Source: Bin87 sp965204685 (GTDB lineage Bacteria; Chloroflexota; Dehalococcoidia; Lucifugimonadales; UBA3495). Taken from it: a DNA stretch of 64,000 nt. Below, piece by piece: positions 18,236 to 26,829 of this stretch (position 1 is its first letter; each line of letters begins with the position of its first letter). The notes under the pieces were generated by a model. It saw nothing but the letters and a program-made list of their open reading frames with translations, was not told the origin of the DNA and did no database searches. Both the position numbers and the translations under genes were made by a program. The stretch lies in NCBI GenBank assembly GCA_965204685.1, contig OZ242004.1, forward strand, positions 2,666,001 through 2,730,000, given 5' to 3'.

Positions 18236-19423
18236 ATGCCCAAATCCCGCCAACCCAAACCCACCGGCCCGCTAACCGAACGGGCGGTGCTGGTCGCCGT
18301 GGAAGCGAAGAAGCGCGGCGAGAGCCTGTGGGGCCTGGATGATACGCTGGTCGAGCTGGACTACCTGACCCGGTCCGCCGGCGCGGAGGTGATCGCCACT
18401 GTTTCCCAGCGCGCTGAGCGCATTACCCCAACCTACCTCGGCAAGGGCAAGCTCGAGGAGTTGCAGGACCTGCTGGCGGACGAACATCCCGATGTAGTGA
18501 TCTGTGACGATGAGCTGACCCCCACCCAGCAGCGCAACCTTGAAGCAGCCCTGCAGATCAAGGTCATCGACCGCACCGCGCTGATCCTCGACGTATTCGG
18601 ACGCCACGCCCGCACCCGCGAGGGCCAGATACAGGTCGAACTTGCACAGCACCAATACCTGCTGCCGAGGCTGGTTGGTCAGTGGTCCCATCTGGAACGC
18701 CTCGGCGGTGGTATCGGCACCCGCGGTCCCGGCGAGACTCAGCTCGAGACCGACCGCCGGCTGATCCGCCGTCGCATCCAAAAGATAGAGTCTGAGTTGG
18801 ACAACGTGCGCAAGCGCCGCGGCCAATACCTGGAGCGCCGCCGCCGGTCCTCCACGCCCATGGCCACTCTCGTCGGGTACACCAACGCCGGCAAGAGCAC
18901 GCTGTTCAACGCTCTCTGCGACGCCGGCGTTCCCGCAGAGGACCAGCTGTTCAACACCCTTGATCCAGTGACCCGTCGTCTGCGTCTGCCCGATGGCAAC
19001 GAACTGCTGCTCAGCGACACGGTGGGGTTCATCCAGAAACTTTCGCCCACAGTGGTTGCCGCGTTCCGCGCCACCCTGGAGGAACTTAGCGAAGCCGACT
19101 TGCTGCTCCACGTCATTGACATAACCCACCCCAAGGCTCCCGAGCAGGCCGAGGTGGTGGAACAAACCCTCGCCGACCTGGATCTCGGCGGCAAGCCGCG
19201 CCTGCTGGTCATCAACAAGCTGGACCTGCTCACCGACGATCCCGCCGATGTGGAAGTCCTGGACCGGATTGACCTGTCCGCCATTTCGGGCGCGGATTCC
19301 CCCGCGGTCAGCGGACGGGTGTTTGTGTCAGCAGCCCGGGGCTGGAACCTACCGGCTCTGCTGGAAGCCATTCTGGATCGGGTGGGTGCTCCCGTTGCGG
19401 TGCCGGCCCCCGCCCCGGTCTAA
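18236..19423 (+). CDS. hflX: Ribosome-associated GTPase HflX
   Basis: A 395-residue GTPase that splits or rescues stalled ribosomes. The N-terminal nucleotide-binding domain includes the Gly-rich RLGGGIGTRGPGETQLETDR, followed by a coiled helix and the G domain with P-loop VGYTNAGKST near residue 213, switch region DTVGFIQKLSP and NKLD. Length and order are standard for HflX. Confidence 0.95.
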   Translation: MPKSRQPKPTGPLTERAVLVAVEAKKRGESLWGLDDTLVELDYLTRSAGAEVIATVSQRAERITPTYLGKGKLEELQDLLADEHPDVVICDDELTPTQQRNLEAALQIKVIDRTALILDVFGRHARTREGQIQVELAQHQYLLPRLVGQWSHLERLGGGIGTRGPGETQLETDRRLIRRRIQKIESELDNVRKRRGQYLERRRRSSTPMATLVGYTNAGKSTLFNALCDAGVPAEDQLFNTLDPVTRRLRLPDGNELLLSDTVGFIQKLSPTVVAAFRATLEELSEADLLLHVIDITHPKAPEQAEVVEQTLADLDLGGKPRLLVINKLDLLTDDPADVEVLDRIDLSAISGADSPAVSGRVFVSAARGWNLPALLEAILDRVGAPVAVPAPAPV

Positions 19424-19445
19424 CTCTTTCGGACGTTCAAACTTT

Positions 19446-20180
19446 ATGACCCTGCGCCGCAAGCTCCGCATCATTCACACCTCGGATACTCATCTGGGAG
19501 ACGACTGGGACCCCGACTCCGCGCAGCGCGCTTTATGCGCAGTAGTCGACGGTGTGCACAGTCTGAGGGGTGATGCCCTCCTGATCGCCGGCGACGTCTT
19601 TGACAACGCTCGCATCTCCGACGCCGTGCTGGATTTCTTCGTCAGCGAAATCGGTCGCGTGGCCGTCCCGACAGTGATATTGCCCGGCAACCACGACCTC
19701 TACGACTCGGCGTCGCTGTATCTGCGTTCACCCTTCGCCACTGCGCCGGACAACCTCCACATCATCAGCGGCACCCGCGGCCAAACCCTGAGCTTCCCTG
19801 ATCTGGCATTGGAAGTCTGGGGCCGCGCCATGGATAGCCACACGCCGGCCTTTCGACCCCTGGCCGGCATCCCGAACGGCCGCAACGGCTACTGGCGCGT
19901 CGCCATGGCCCACGGCCATTTTTACTACCCGGATGATACCGAGGAACGCTCATCACCCATCTACCCCCACGAAATCGCCGAAGCCTCCTGCGACTACATC
20001 GCGCTGGGCCATTGGGAGCGTTTCGAGGACGTTTCGCAGAACGGCGTCACCGCGTTCTACTCCGGTTCGCCGATGGGCGCTGCGACAGAACGCGGGCAGG
20101 TGGCGGTGAACGTGGTTGACTTGGATGCAGCATTGGCAAACCCGGTGAACGTCGCGCAGGCTAAACTGGCTCTGTTATGA
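19446..20180 (+). CDS. Calcineurin-like metallophosphoesterase (SbcD/DNA-repair exonuclease-like)
   Basis: A 244-residue metallophosphoesterase with the binuclear metal motifs SDTHLGDD (residue 13), IAGDVFD, LPGNHDLYDS, MAHGHFYYP and LGHWERF; the last replaces the common GHxH. It resembles the COG0420 group but lacks the SbcD C-terminal domain and no sbcC is nearby. Start ATG 19446 is 22 bases after hflX. Substrate unknown. Confidence 0.82.
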   Translation: MTLRRKLRIIHTSDTHLGDDWDPDSAQRALCAVVDGVHSLRGDALLIAGDVFDNARISDAVLDFFVSEIGRVAVPTVILPGNHDLYDSASLYLRSPFATAPDNLHIISGTRGQTLSFPDLALEVWGRAMDSHTPAFRPLAGIPNGRNGYWRVAMAHGHFYYPDDTEERSSPIYPHEIAEASCDYIALGHWERFEDVSQNGVTAFYSGSPMGAATERGQVAVNVVDLDAALANPVNVAQAKLALL

Positions 20181-20212
20181 TGGCCTCACCACCTGGTCGG
20201 AGAAGCCATCCC

Positions 20213-20599
20213 ATGACCACCACTGAGGCCCCCGGACTGAATGCCAGCCGCCAAATTGCCGGACTGCGCCAATTGCAGGATGGTTGGCGCAACGGCGAAG
20301 GCGTCGCTTTCGACGACGACTATTTGGCTTGGCTGTCGGAGGCGTTCAGCCGGATGTACCCGGTCCACGCGCCGGCTCCGACAATATGCCCCACTACCTA
20401 CGGCATCGTTTCCGCCGAATGGTCTCTGTCCGGTGTCGAAATCAGCCTGGAAGTCGATCCGGAAACCCGGCAGGGCGACTTAGTTTGGGCTAGCTCCAGC
20501 ACCCGAGAATCTGGTGAGACCGCCATCGACATGACCGAACCGGATGGCTGGGCAAGCCTGGCCGAGCGCCTTGCCCAGTTTGCCGGAGCGGATGAATGA
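20213..20599 (+). CDS. Small conserved protein, antitoxin-like partner of a disrupted gene
   Basis: A 128-residue acidic protein. The pattern LRQLQDGWRNGEGVAFDDDY, then PAPTICPTTYGIVSAEW and a strand-rich VEISLEVDPETRQGD resembles a widespread unnamed family usually found directly upstream of a second small gene. Here it overlaps the start of that second gene as ATGA at 20596. A GGAG 10 bases upstream supports ATG 20213; an earlier in-frame ATG at 20177 overlaps the phosphoesterase stop. A toxin-antitoxin-like role is inference from pairing only. Confidence 0.65.
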   Translation: MTTTEAPGLNASRQIAGLRQLQDGWRNGEGVAFDDDYLAWLSEAFSRMYPVHAPAPTICPTTYGIVSAEWSLSGVEISLEVDPETRQGDLVWASSSTRESGETAIDMTEPDGWASLAERLAQFAGADE

Positions 20600-20970
20600 C
20601 ACAGCCGCATCTGTACTATGTGATGATTTTCCCCAATCCCGACTCACCCGATGCGGCGACCTCCGCCGATTTCAATCCCTTCCGACGTCAAGATCCAAAT
20701 CTGTCCGCTTACGACAGCCGCCTCATCTCGGCGGAAGCTGCGTACTGACATTTTATGGGCCAAGGCAACACAGCCAGCGGGGTTATGGCTGTTACGGCAG
20801 AGGAGTGCGAACGTTTGGGTCTCACTATCCTGCCGGACCCATTGCTCGCAAACGCAGCCCACGCTCTCATCAGATTTGACGCCATTCCAGAGCGCAGAAA
20901 CGCCTTCCGCAGCGTTGCTTTGCAACTCAAGGATTTCGCCAACCGGCGCGGCTGGATTTACCAACCCTGA
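20596..20970 (+). pseudogene. Second gene of the small pair, interrupted by an in-frame TGA
   Basis: Translation from ATG 20596 gives 50 residues ending LSAYDSRLISAEAAY, then TGA at 20746-20748; the same frame continues HFMGQGNTASGVMAVTAEEC and ends RGWIYQP at 20970. From memory, intact relatives run through this point as one protein (ISAEEAY-x-HF...VGVMAVTxxEC...DPxxxPAHALIDF...RGWLYQ). A C-to-T change of CGA to TGA would explain the stop. The full unit would be about 124 residues. It could be a recent pseudogene, a sequencing error, or a gene now restarting at ATG 20755. Confidence 0.65.
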
Positions 20971-21016
20971 CCGCTCGCCCAACGAATACCGCCAGTGCTT
21001 TGATCCGGTAGTAACA

Positions 21017-21673
21017 ATGCTCGACATTGATGATCTGATGTCCGGTTTGTTTCTGCGTCGCCGCATTTTTCATTCGGAGGCCGATTTCCAACATGCCCTG
21101 GCTTGGCACATTCACGAAACCCAGCCTGATTGTGATGTGCGCCTTGAATTCAATGCATCTGGAGCGGGCGAGCGTCGATTAGCGCTGGACATTTGGATTA
21201 GCACCAACCGCGCACATTTGGCCATTGAGCTGAAATACTGCACCCGGCTCTTGGCCCTCGATTGGCAGGGTGAGCAATTTGCGCTCCGGGACCAAAGCGC
21301 CCAGGATACAAGGCGGTACGACTTCTTGAAGGACATACAGCGCGTAGAACAGGTGTTGGATACGCGTGAAGACGCCAACCGAGGATTCGCAGTCTTGCTA
21401 ACCAATGATCACCGCTACTGGACACCATCCACGAATACTGGCGCTGTCGATTCGGCATTTCGAATACACGATGGTCGACAAGTCTTCAGCGGTAACTTGC
21501 GGTGGAGCGACAATGCCAGTGCCGGTACCAAACGGAACCGCGAAGATCCGATCAAACTCAGGAATTCCTACCGGATGCGCTGGAGGGATTACTCCTCCTT
21601 CGGCGACAAACCCGGGCAAACCTTCCGCTACTTGGCTATAGAGATTCCTCCAAGACAGGAGCAAGCACCATGA
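21017..21673 (+). CDS. Putative PD-(D/E)XK-superfamily nuclease-like protein
   Basis: A 218-residue protein beginning MLDIDDLMSGLFLRRRIFHS. The core RLALDIWISTNRAHLAIELK has the Asp then Glu-x-Lys spacing of restriction-like nucleases, preceded by an ALAWHIHETQPDCDVRLEFN helix-strand. The rest is helical and charged. It follows the disrupted small gene by 46 bases and overlaps the next gene start as ATGA. Biological target unknown; a defence or mobile-element role is possible but not shown. Confidence 0.65.
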   Translation: MLDIDDLMSGLFLRRRIFHSEADFQHALAWHIHETQPDCDVRLEFNASGAGERRLALDIWISTNRAHLAIELKYCTRLLALDWQGEQFALRDQSAQDTRRYDFLKDIQRVEQVLDTREDANRGFAVLLTNDHRYWTPSTNTGAVDSAFRIHDGRQVFSGNLRWSDNASAGTKRNREDPIKLRNSYRMRWRDYSSFGDKPGQTFRYLAIEIPPRQEQAP

Positions 21674-22542
21674 AATCCATCTCCCGCGACCACCGCATTT
21701 ACGTCCTTCACCCGGAGAATGAGCCGGCCGTTACGATTGACTCCGGAGACGACCTCATGGTGGAAACCTGGGATGCCTTCGAGGGCATCCGTGAGCCCGG
21801 CGTGCTGCAAGAGAAGTCCCTGAAAGGCCCCGCCACTGGCCCGATCTACGTCAACGGAGCCGAACCGGGTGACGCCCTCCGCGTCGAGTTCGTCAGCATC
21901 AAGCCCAAGGAGAACCCGGCCCACATGGTCATGCCGGGCCGCGGTTTCCTGGAAGCCGAGTTCACCGAGGGCTACCCCACCGTGATGAGTATCGACGGTG
22001 ACGACTTGGTGCTGCCCAACGGAATGCGTCTGCCCCTGAACCCGTCCCTGGGCCTGGTCGCCACCACGCCCACCTACCCGCAGGAAACCGCCAGCGACAG
22101 CGGCCCCTACGGCGGCGACATCGACATGAAAGAGCTGGTCGAGGGCAGCACCCTCTTCCTGCCGGTATTTGTGCCCGGCGCCCTCCTCGCCATGGGCGAC
22201 TGCCACGCCGTGGTCGGCGACGGCGCAGTGGCCGGAACCGGCGCCGAGTGCTCCGCCGACACCCACGTCCGCATCACCGTGGAAAAGGGCATGACCCTCA
22301 CCGGACCCCGAGCCATCACCCCCGACCACTACGTCGTGCTGTCTCACGGCGACGATCTCGGCCCCGCCATGAAGCAGGCCGTCCGCGAGATGGTGGACTT
22401 CCTGATCACCGAAAAGGGCATGGCTCCCTACGATGCCTACACCCTGTGCAGCCTCGCCGGCGACGTGCGCGTCTCCCGCACCTTCCGCCCCATCAGCCCG
22501 GTCAAAATGATGCTGTCGCGCCAAGCGCTGGAGCAGCTGTAG
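21670..22542 (+). CDS. Acetamidase/formamidase family protein
   Basis: A 290-residue FmdA/AmdA-type amidohydrolase. Characteristic stretches are GPIYVNGAEPGDALRVEF near residue 57, the GPYGGDIDMKELVEGSTLFLPVFVPGALLAMGD core near 140, and GDGAVAGTGAECSADTHVRI. Family members hydrolyse short amides to ammonium and acid. The protein is shorter than classical formamidases (about 400), as in a common bacterial subgroup. The start overlaps the preceding stop. Confidence 0.88.
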   Translation: MKSISRDHRIYVLHPENEPAVTIDSGDDLMVETWDAFEGIREPGVLQEKSLKGPATGPIYVNGAEPGDALRVEFVSIKPKENPAHMVMPGRGFLEAEFTEGYPTVMSIDGDDLVLPNGMRLPLNPSLGLVATTPTYPQETASDSGPYGGDIDMKELVEGSTLFLPVFVPGALLAMGDCHAVVGDGAVAGTGAECSADTHVRITVEKGMTLTGPRAITPDHYVVLSHGDDLGPAMKQAVREMVDFLITEKGMAPYDAYTLCSLAGDVRVSRTFRPISPVKMMLSRQALEQL

Positions 22543-22643
22543 TCGGGTAGTTTTCACCCTCATCCCAGCCATCTCGCACGAAGACAGTGCCGGATAGTTG
22601 CGGTACTGAATCGCCGCCGAGGTGACTTCTGAGGAGGTTCGTG

Positions 22644-23129
22644 ATGGCCGTAGTCGAGCGGGAGTACGATTTCGAAGGGTCAACCTACGGGTCCGGCGGC
22701 GATGGTGATCCGATACTGGATGGCTCGGGCAACTCGGAGCAGGAGGGAGGTTCGGGATGCATTACCGGCATAGTTTGGGCGTTGATCATTTATGGCTTGG
22801 CAATCGTGCTGGCCCTTGTCCTACCCGGAGCCGGGGATTTTTGGGGCATGGTCATTGGGGCCCAAGGTGAGGGCACCAATTGGGTCGAGGCAAACGCGAA
22901 CGTCCGGCTCCTGGTTTTCGCCGTTTCCCTGCTGTTGCTTTCTCCGGCGGGTTGGTGGGGCGCGCTTATAGCGTTCCTGGTTGGAACCGTTTTGACCATA
23001 GTAGGCTGGTGGATATTGCCGGCGGATGTCTGGGGACTGCCTTTCCCGGACTGGTACCTCAACAATAGTGTCGGGATGTACTGGCTATTGTGGATCGTGA
23101 CCCTTGCCCGGTCACTGGCCCGTTTCTGA
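22644..23129 (+). CDS. Small membrane protein of unknown function
   Basis: A 161-residue protein with a Gly/Asp/Glu-rich soluble N-terminus (to about residue 35) and three or four hydrophobic helices: IVWALIIYGLAIVLALVLPG, LLVFAVSLLLLSPAGWWGAL with IAFLVGTVLTIVGWWILP, and MYWLLWIVTLARS. GAGGAGG ends 6 bases before ATG 22644; a GTG one codon earlier is less well placed. Not recognised as any named family. Confidence 0.7.
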   Translation: MAVVEREYDFEGSTYGSGGDGDPILDGSGNSEQEGGSGCITGIVWALIIYGLAIVLALVLPGAGDFWGMVIGAQGEGTNWVEANANVRLLVFAVSLLLLSPAGWWGALIAFLVGTVLTIVGWWILPADVWGLPFPDWYLNNSVGMYWLLWIVTLARSLARF

Positions 23130-23170
23130 ATCGCCGTCGACCGAAAGATGACCGACGCCGTTGCGCCGTT

Positions 23171-23950
23171 CTACGCCACCGAAAATCCCCCGTCCACCGC
23201 AATCACCGCCCCGGTAACGTAGTCCGACGCCCGGCTGGACAAGAAAACCGCCGCCCCCTGTAACTCACTTGCTTCACCCCAGCGTCCCATCGGTATCCGC
23301 CGGTTGATCAGGTCGTACCGCTCCGGCTGGGTTTCCGGGATCGCCTGCGTCAGCTCGGTCATGAACCACCCCGGCAGGATGGCGTTGGACTGGATGTTGT
23401 CGCTGGCCCAGGCCACGGCGAAGCTCTTCGAAAGCTGCACGATCCCGCCCTTGCTGGACGAGTACGGCACGCCGCTGCCTCCGCCGCTGAAGATGCTGTA
23501 CATGCTGCCGATGCTGATGATCTTGCCGCTACCCTGCGCCTTGAAGTGCGGGTAGACCGCCTTGCTCGACAGGAACGCCGCCCGCAGATTAACGTCCAGC
23601 ACGTTGTCCCACTCAGCCGCGGTGATGTCCTCCGGCGCCTTCCGGACCGTGGCCCCGGCGTTGTTGATCAGGATGTCAACGTGCCCGAAATGAGCCACCG
23701 CCCGCGACGCCATATCGTCGATGTCCGACTCGCTGGTAACGTCCGTCGGGATTGCAAAGGCGCGACGCCCGGTCGCTTCGATTGCCTCAACGGCGGCGGC
23801 GTTCTTCTCCGTGTTGCGTGCGGCAATGGCAATGTCCGCCCCGGCGTTGGCCAGACCCAACGCCATGCCGAGGCCCAGGCCGCCGTTCCCTCCGGTAATC
23901 AGGGCTACCTTGCCGGTGAGGTCAAACAGATTGCCGTTGCTGCTGGTCAT
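23171..23950 (-). CDS. SDR-family oxidoreductase
   Basis: A 259-residue classical short-chain dehydrogenase/reductase. The NAD(P) motif TGGNGGLG, NNAG, the catalytic Ser in IGSMYSIFSG and YSSSK (Tyr-x-x-x-Lys) are all present, ending in the usual VTGAVIAVDGGFS. The second of two tandem in-frame ATGs is preferred because GGAG lies 9 bases upstream; the other start is 23956. Similar to gluconate/3-oxoacyl-type dehydrogenases; substrate unassigned. Convergent with the membrane-protein gene. Confidence 0.88.
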   Translation of the reverse strand: MTSSNGNLFDLTGKVALITGGNGGLGLGMALGLANAGADIAIAARNTEKNAAAVEAIEATGRRAFAIPTDVTSESDIDDMASRAVAHFGHVDILINNAGATVRKAPEDITAAEWDNVLDVNLRAAFLSSKAVYPHFKAQGSGKIISIGSMYSIFSGGGSGVPYSSSKGGIVQLSKSFAVAWASDNIQSNAILPGWFMTELTQAIPETQPERYDLINRRIPMGRWGEASELQGAAVFLSSRASDYVTGAVIAVDGGFSVA

Positions 23951-24043
23951 CGTCATCGTCTCCGTTGGTTGCGGGATTGATCGCCGCAAATTGGCACTGC
24001 GCTATTCTGCCATCCGCTGGCGTCGACTGCCACCGCCCGCTGT

Positions 24044-24076
24044 CAAAATATTGGAGGCGACCCACCGGGCCGCCCC
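24044..24076 (-). terminator. Probable intrinsic terminator of hppA
   Basis: On the minus strand, 26 bases after the hppA stop, GGGGCGGCCC and GGGTCGCCTC form a stem with a short loop (24054-24076, allowing G-U pairs), followed by CAATATTTTG. The U-rich tail is imperfect. Confidence 0.5.
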
Positions 24077-24101
24077 CAATTGCGCCAAATTTAGGCTCGA
24101 C

Positions 24102-26177
24102 CTACAGGTTGATCAACGCCGGCGCTGCCACGAATGCCGGAGCGAACACCAGTGACACGATAGCCATCAGCTTCAGCAGGATGTTCAGGCTCGGTCCGGA
24201 GGTGTCCTTGAATGGGTCACCCACCACGTCGCCTTCCACCGCCGCTTTGTGAGCGTCCGAGCCTTTCCCGCCGTAGTTGCCCAGCTCAACGTATTTCTTC
24301 GCGTTGTCCCAGGTTCCGCCGGCCGACGCCATCATGATGGCCAGCATGAAACCGGCCGAAACCGATCCGATCAGCAGGCCGCCCAGAGCCGCCTCGCCGA
24401 GGATGAACCCCGTGGCTATCGGGGCCAGCACCGCCATCACGCCCGGCAGGATCATCTCCCGCAGCGCCCCCCGCGTGCTGATGTCCACGCACCGCGCCGA
24501 GTCGGGAGTGGCTGTGCCTTCCATCAGGCCCGGTATTTCACGGAACTGACGGCGCACTTCGTCGACGATGCCCTGTGCCGCTCGGCCCACCGCTTGCATC
24601 GTCAACGCCGAGAAGATGAACGGCAGCATCGCGCCAATGACAAGCCCGACCAGGATTTGCGGTTGCAGGATGTTGATCCCAGCCCCGCCGGCGGCCAGCC
24701 GTCCGTCCGGACCCAGGGTGATCAAATTTGCGCTCACCGAATACGCGGCCAACAACGCCAACGCCGTCAGCGCCGCCGATCCGATGGCAAAGCCCTTGCC
24801 CGTGGCCGCCGTGGTGTTGCCCAACGCATCCAGGGCGTCGGTGCGCTCCCGAACCTGCGGGTCCAGGTTGGCCTGCTCGGCGATGCCGCCCGCGTTGTCC
24901 GCCACCGGACCGTACGCGTCGGTTGCCAGGGTGATGCCCAGCGTGGACAGCAACCCGACACCGGCCAGCGCGATGCCGTAGAAGCCCGCGAACCAGTACG
25001 CCAGCAGGATGGCTACCGACACACAGATCACCGGGATCAATGTGCTCAGCATCCCGGTGGCGATGCCGCTGATGATTACCGTGGCCGCGCCGGTTTGCGA
25101 CGATTCCGACACGCGCTGCGTCGGCTTGTAGCTGTATGAGGTGTAGTATTCCGTGGCGAGTCCGATGATGGTCCCGGCAATCAGTCCGGCCACCACGCAG
25201 CCGAACCACCACCAGTTGCCGGTCAGGGTGATGGTCAGGATCGCGGCGAAGATGATCAGCAACCCACCGGCGGCGAAGATGCCGTAGCGCAGCGCCCACA
25301 GCAGCCGCTCGAAGTCCGCCTGTTCACCGCTGCGCACCACGAAGGTTCCGAGGATGGCAGCCACGATGCCCGCGCCGGCCAGCAGCATCGGGAACACTGC
25401 ATCGTTGCCGAATACCGCGAATGCGGTCGTGCTGGCCGCCGCCAACGCCACCGCCGAGATGATGCTGCCCACGTAGGATTCGAACAGGTCGGCGCCCATG
25501 CCGGCCACGTCGCCCACGTTATCGCCCACATTGTCCGCGATGACACCGGGGTTGCGCGGGTCGTCCTCGGGGATTCCAGCCTCCACTTTGCCCACCAGGT
25601 CGGAACCCACGTCCGCCGCCTTGGTGAAGATCCCGCCGCCCACGCGGGCAAACAGGGCAATGGAGCTCGCGCCGAACCCAAAGCCGGCCACTGCGCCGAT
25701 GTCCTGGAAAATCAGGTACAGGATCGTGACGCCCAGCAGGCCGATGCCCACTACGGTCACGCCCATCACCGTTCCGCTGGAGAACGCCACCCGCAAGGCC
25801 GGGTTCAACCCGCGCATGGCCGCGGCGGCGGTACGGATGTTTGCGCGTACCGCCACGTTCATCCCGACGAATCCGGCCAGACCGGAACAGATCGTGCCGA
25901 CCAGATATGAAATGGCCGTGGCCGGAACGCCCAGGTTGTGAGTGAAGACCGTGTAGTCCAGTACGGCCAGGATCACGGCCACCACCACAACGAAGGGCAG
26001 CAGGGACATGTACTCCCGACGCAGGAAGGCGGACGCGCCGGTGCGGATGGCGTCGCCGATTTCCGTCATGCGCTCGTTGCCCGCGTCTGCCCTGACCACT
26101 CGCCAGGCCATAAACGCGGCAAAGGCCAGCGCAATGACTCCCGCAGCCAAGGGCACGATGATAGGTATTGATTCCAT
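24102..26177 (-). CDS. hppA: Membrane-bound ion-translocating pyrophosphatase
   Basis: A 691-residue polytopic protein that couples pyrophosphate hydrolysis to H+ and/or Na+ transport. The pyrophosphate-binding signature DVGSDLVGKVEAGIPEDDP and DNVGDNVGDVAGMGADLFES are intact, with a second Asp-rich site ATDAYGPVADNAGGIAEQ and NYGGKGSDAHKAAVEGD near the C-terminus. The GNTTAATGKG stretch near residue 452 has Ala rather than Lys at the diagnostic site, as in K+-dependent enzymes. Whether Na+ or H+ is pumped cannot be told by eye. Monocistronic, with a terminator-like hairpin downstream. Confidence 0.95.
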   Translation of the reverse strand: MESIPIIVPLAAGVIALAFAAFMAWRVVRADAGNERMTEIGDAIRTGASAFLRREYMSLLPFVVVVAVILAVLDYTVFTHNLGVPATAISYLVGTICSGLAGFVGMNVAVRANIRTAAAAMRGLNPALRVAFSSGTVMGVTVVGIGLLGVTILYLIFQDIGAVAGFGFGASSIALFARVGGGIFTKAADVGSDLVGKVEAGIPEDDPRNPGVIADNVGDNVGDVAGMGADLFESYVGSIISAVALAAASTTAFAVFGNDAVFPMLLAGAGIVAAILGTFVVRSGEQADFERLLWALRYGIFAAGGLLIIFAAILTITLTGNWWWFGCVVAGLIAGTIIGLATEYYTSYSYKPTQRVSESSQTGAATVIISGIATGMLSTLIPVICVSVAILLAYWFAGFYGIALAGVGLLSTLGITLATDAYGPVADNAGGIAEQANLDPQVRERTDALDALGNTTAATGKGFAIGSAALTALALLAAYSVSANLITLGPDGRLAAGGAGINILQPQILVGLVIGAMLPFIFSALTMQAVGRAAQGIVDEVRRQFREIPGLMEGTATPDSARCVDISTRGALREMILPGVMAVLAPIATGFILGEAALGGLLIGSVSAGFMLAIMMASAGGTWDNAKKYVELGNYGGKGSDAHKAAVEGDVVGDPFKDTSGPSLNILLKLMAIVSLVFAPAFVAAPALINL

Positions 26178-26259
26178 ACATTCCTCTCCGTTTTTCGGCT
26201 AAAAAATCCGACAAACGTTGCGAAATTAGCACAACCTCTGTTCGGGTGTCAATGAACTC

Positions 26260-26820
26260 TCATCCCGCCGCCAACTGCACGATGCGCGCATCATTCACTC
26301 CATCATCTACTTCCAGCAACGCGACTGTGCCCAACGTTCCCGGCCCGTGGCGACGGCCCTGGTAGGTTGGGCTGCCGGGGTTGACGAACAACACGCCGTC
26401 GCGCCATTCCACCATCTCCTCGTGGGTGTCCCCGAAAACGACCACGTCAACCTCTCCGCCGAATTTCTTTTGCAGTAACGCTTGCAGACCCGATTCCGGC
26501 CAAACCAGCCCGGTCCCGTCGGGCGTCGTTGCAATCGACGGCGGCGGCCACTGTATGTCGTGTACCATGCCGATCCGTACCCCCGCTACCTCGACGATGC
26601 GAGAGACGTTGGCCAGCCGCCCTCCGGGCTCTACCGGGTCCTCGTATCCGCGCACCGCCAGCACCGGCGCCAGTTCCTCCAGGTAATCCAGTACGCCGAT
26701 GCACTCCAGATCGCCGCAGTGGAGCAGCAGGTCGCAGCCCTCCAGCGCATCGAACACCGCCATCGGCAGGTCTCGGCCGCTGCCGGCGGAATGGGTGTCG
26801 GAGATCAGCCCGATCTTCAC
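26260..26820 (-). CDS. YfcE/MJ0936-type phosphoesterase with altered metal ligands
   Basis: A 186-residue metallophosphoesterase. SDTHSAGS and LLHCGDLECI keep the first metal motifs, but the usual GN[HC]D reads RGYEDPVE, losing the bridging Asn, and the usual GHTH reads FGDTHEEM. The THGH site is MVHDIQWPP. NPGSPTYQGRR near the end is the family C-terminal signature, so this is a true member of a diverged subgroup. It may bind metals differently or have lost activity. Last gene of the minus-strand amidase group, 9 bases after the LLM gene. Confidence 0.8.
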   Translation of the reverse strand: MKIGLISDTHSAGSGRDLPMAVFDALEGCDLLLHCGDLECIGVLDYLEELAPVLAVRGYEDPVEPGGRLANVSRIVEVAGVRIGMVHDIQWPPPSIATTPDGTGLVWPESGLQALLQKKFGGEVDVVVFGDTHEEMVEWRDGVLFVNPGSPTYQGRRHGPGTLGTVALLEVDDGVNDARIVQLAAG

Positions 26821-26829
26821 CGGATCAAC

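Noticed and set aside
20544..20879. A 111-codon frame covering the interrupted small gene
   Set aside because: It is in another frame and has no family pattern, whereas the frame starting at 20596 matches a known family on both sides of the stop.
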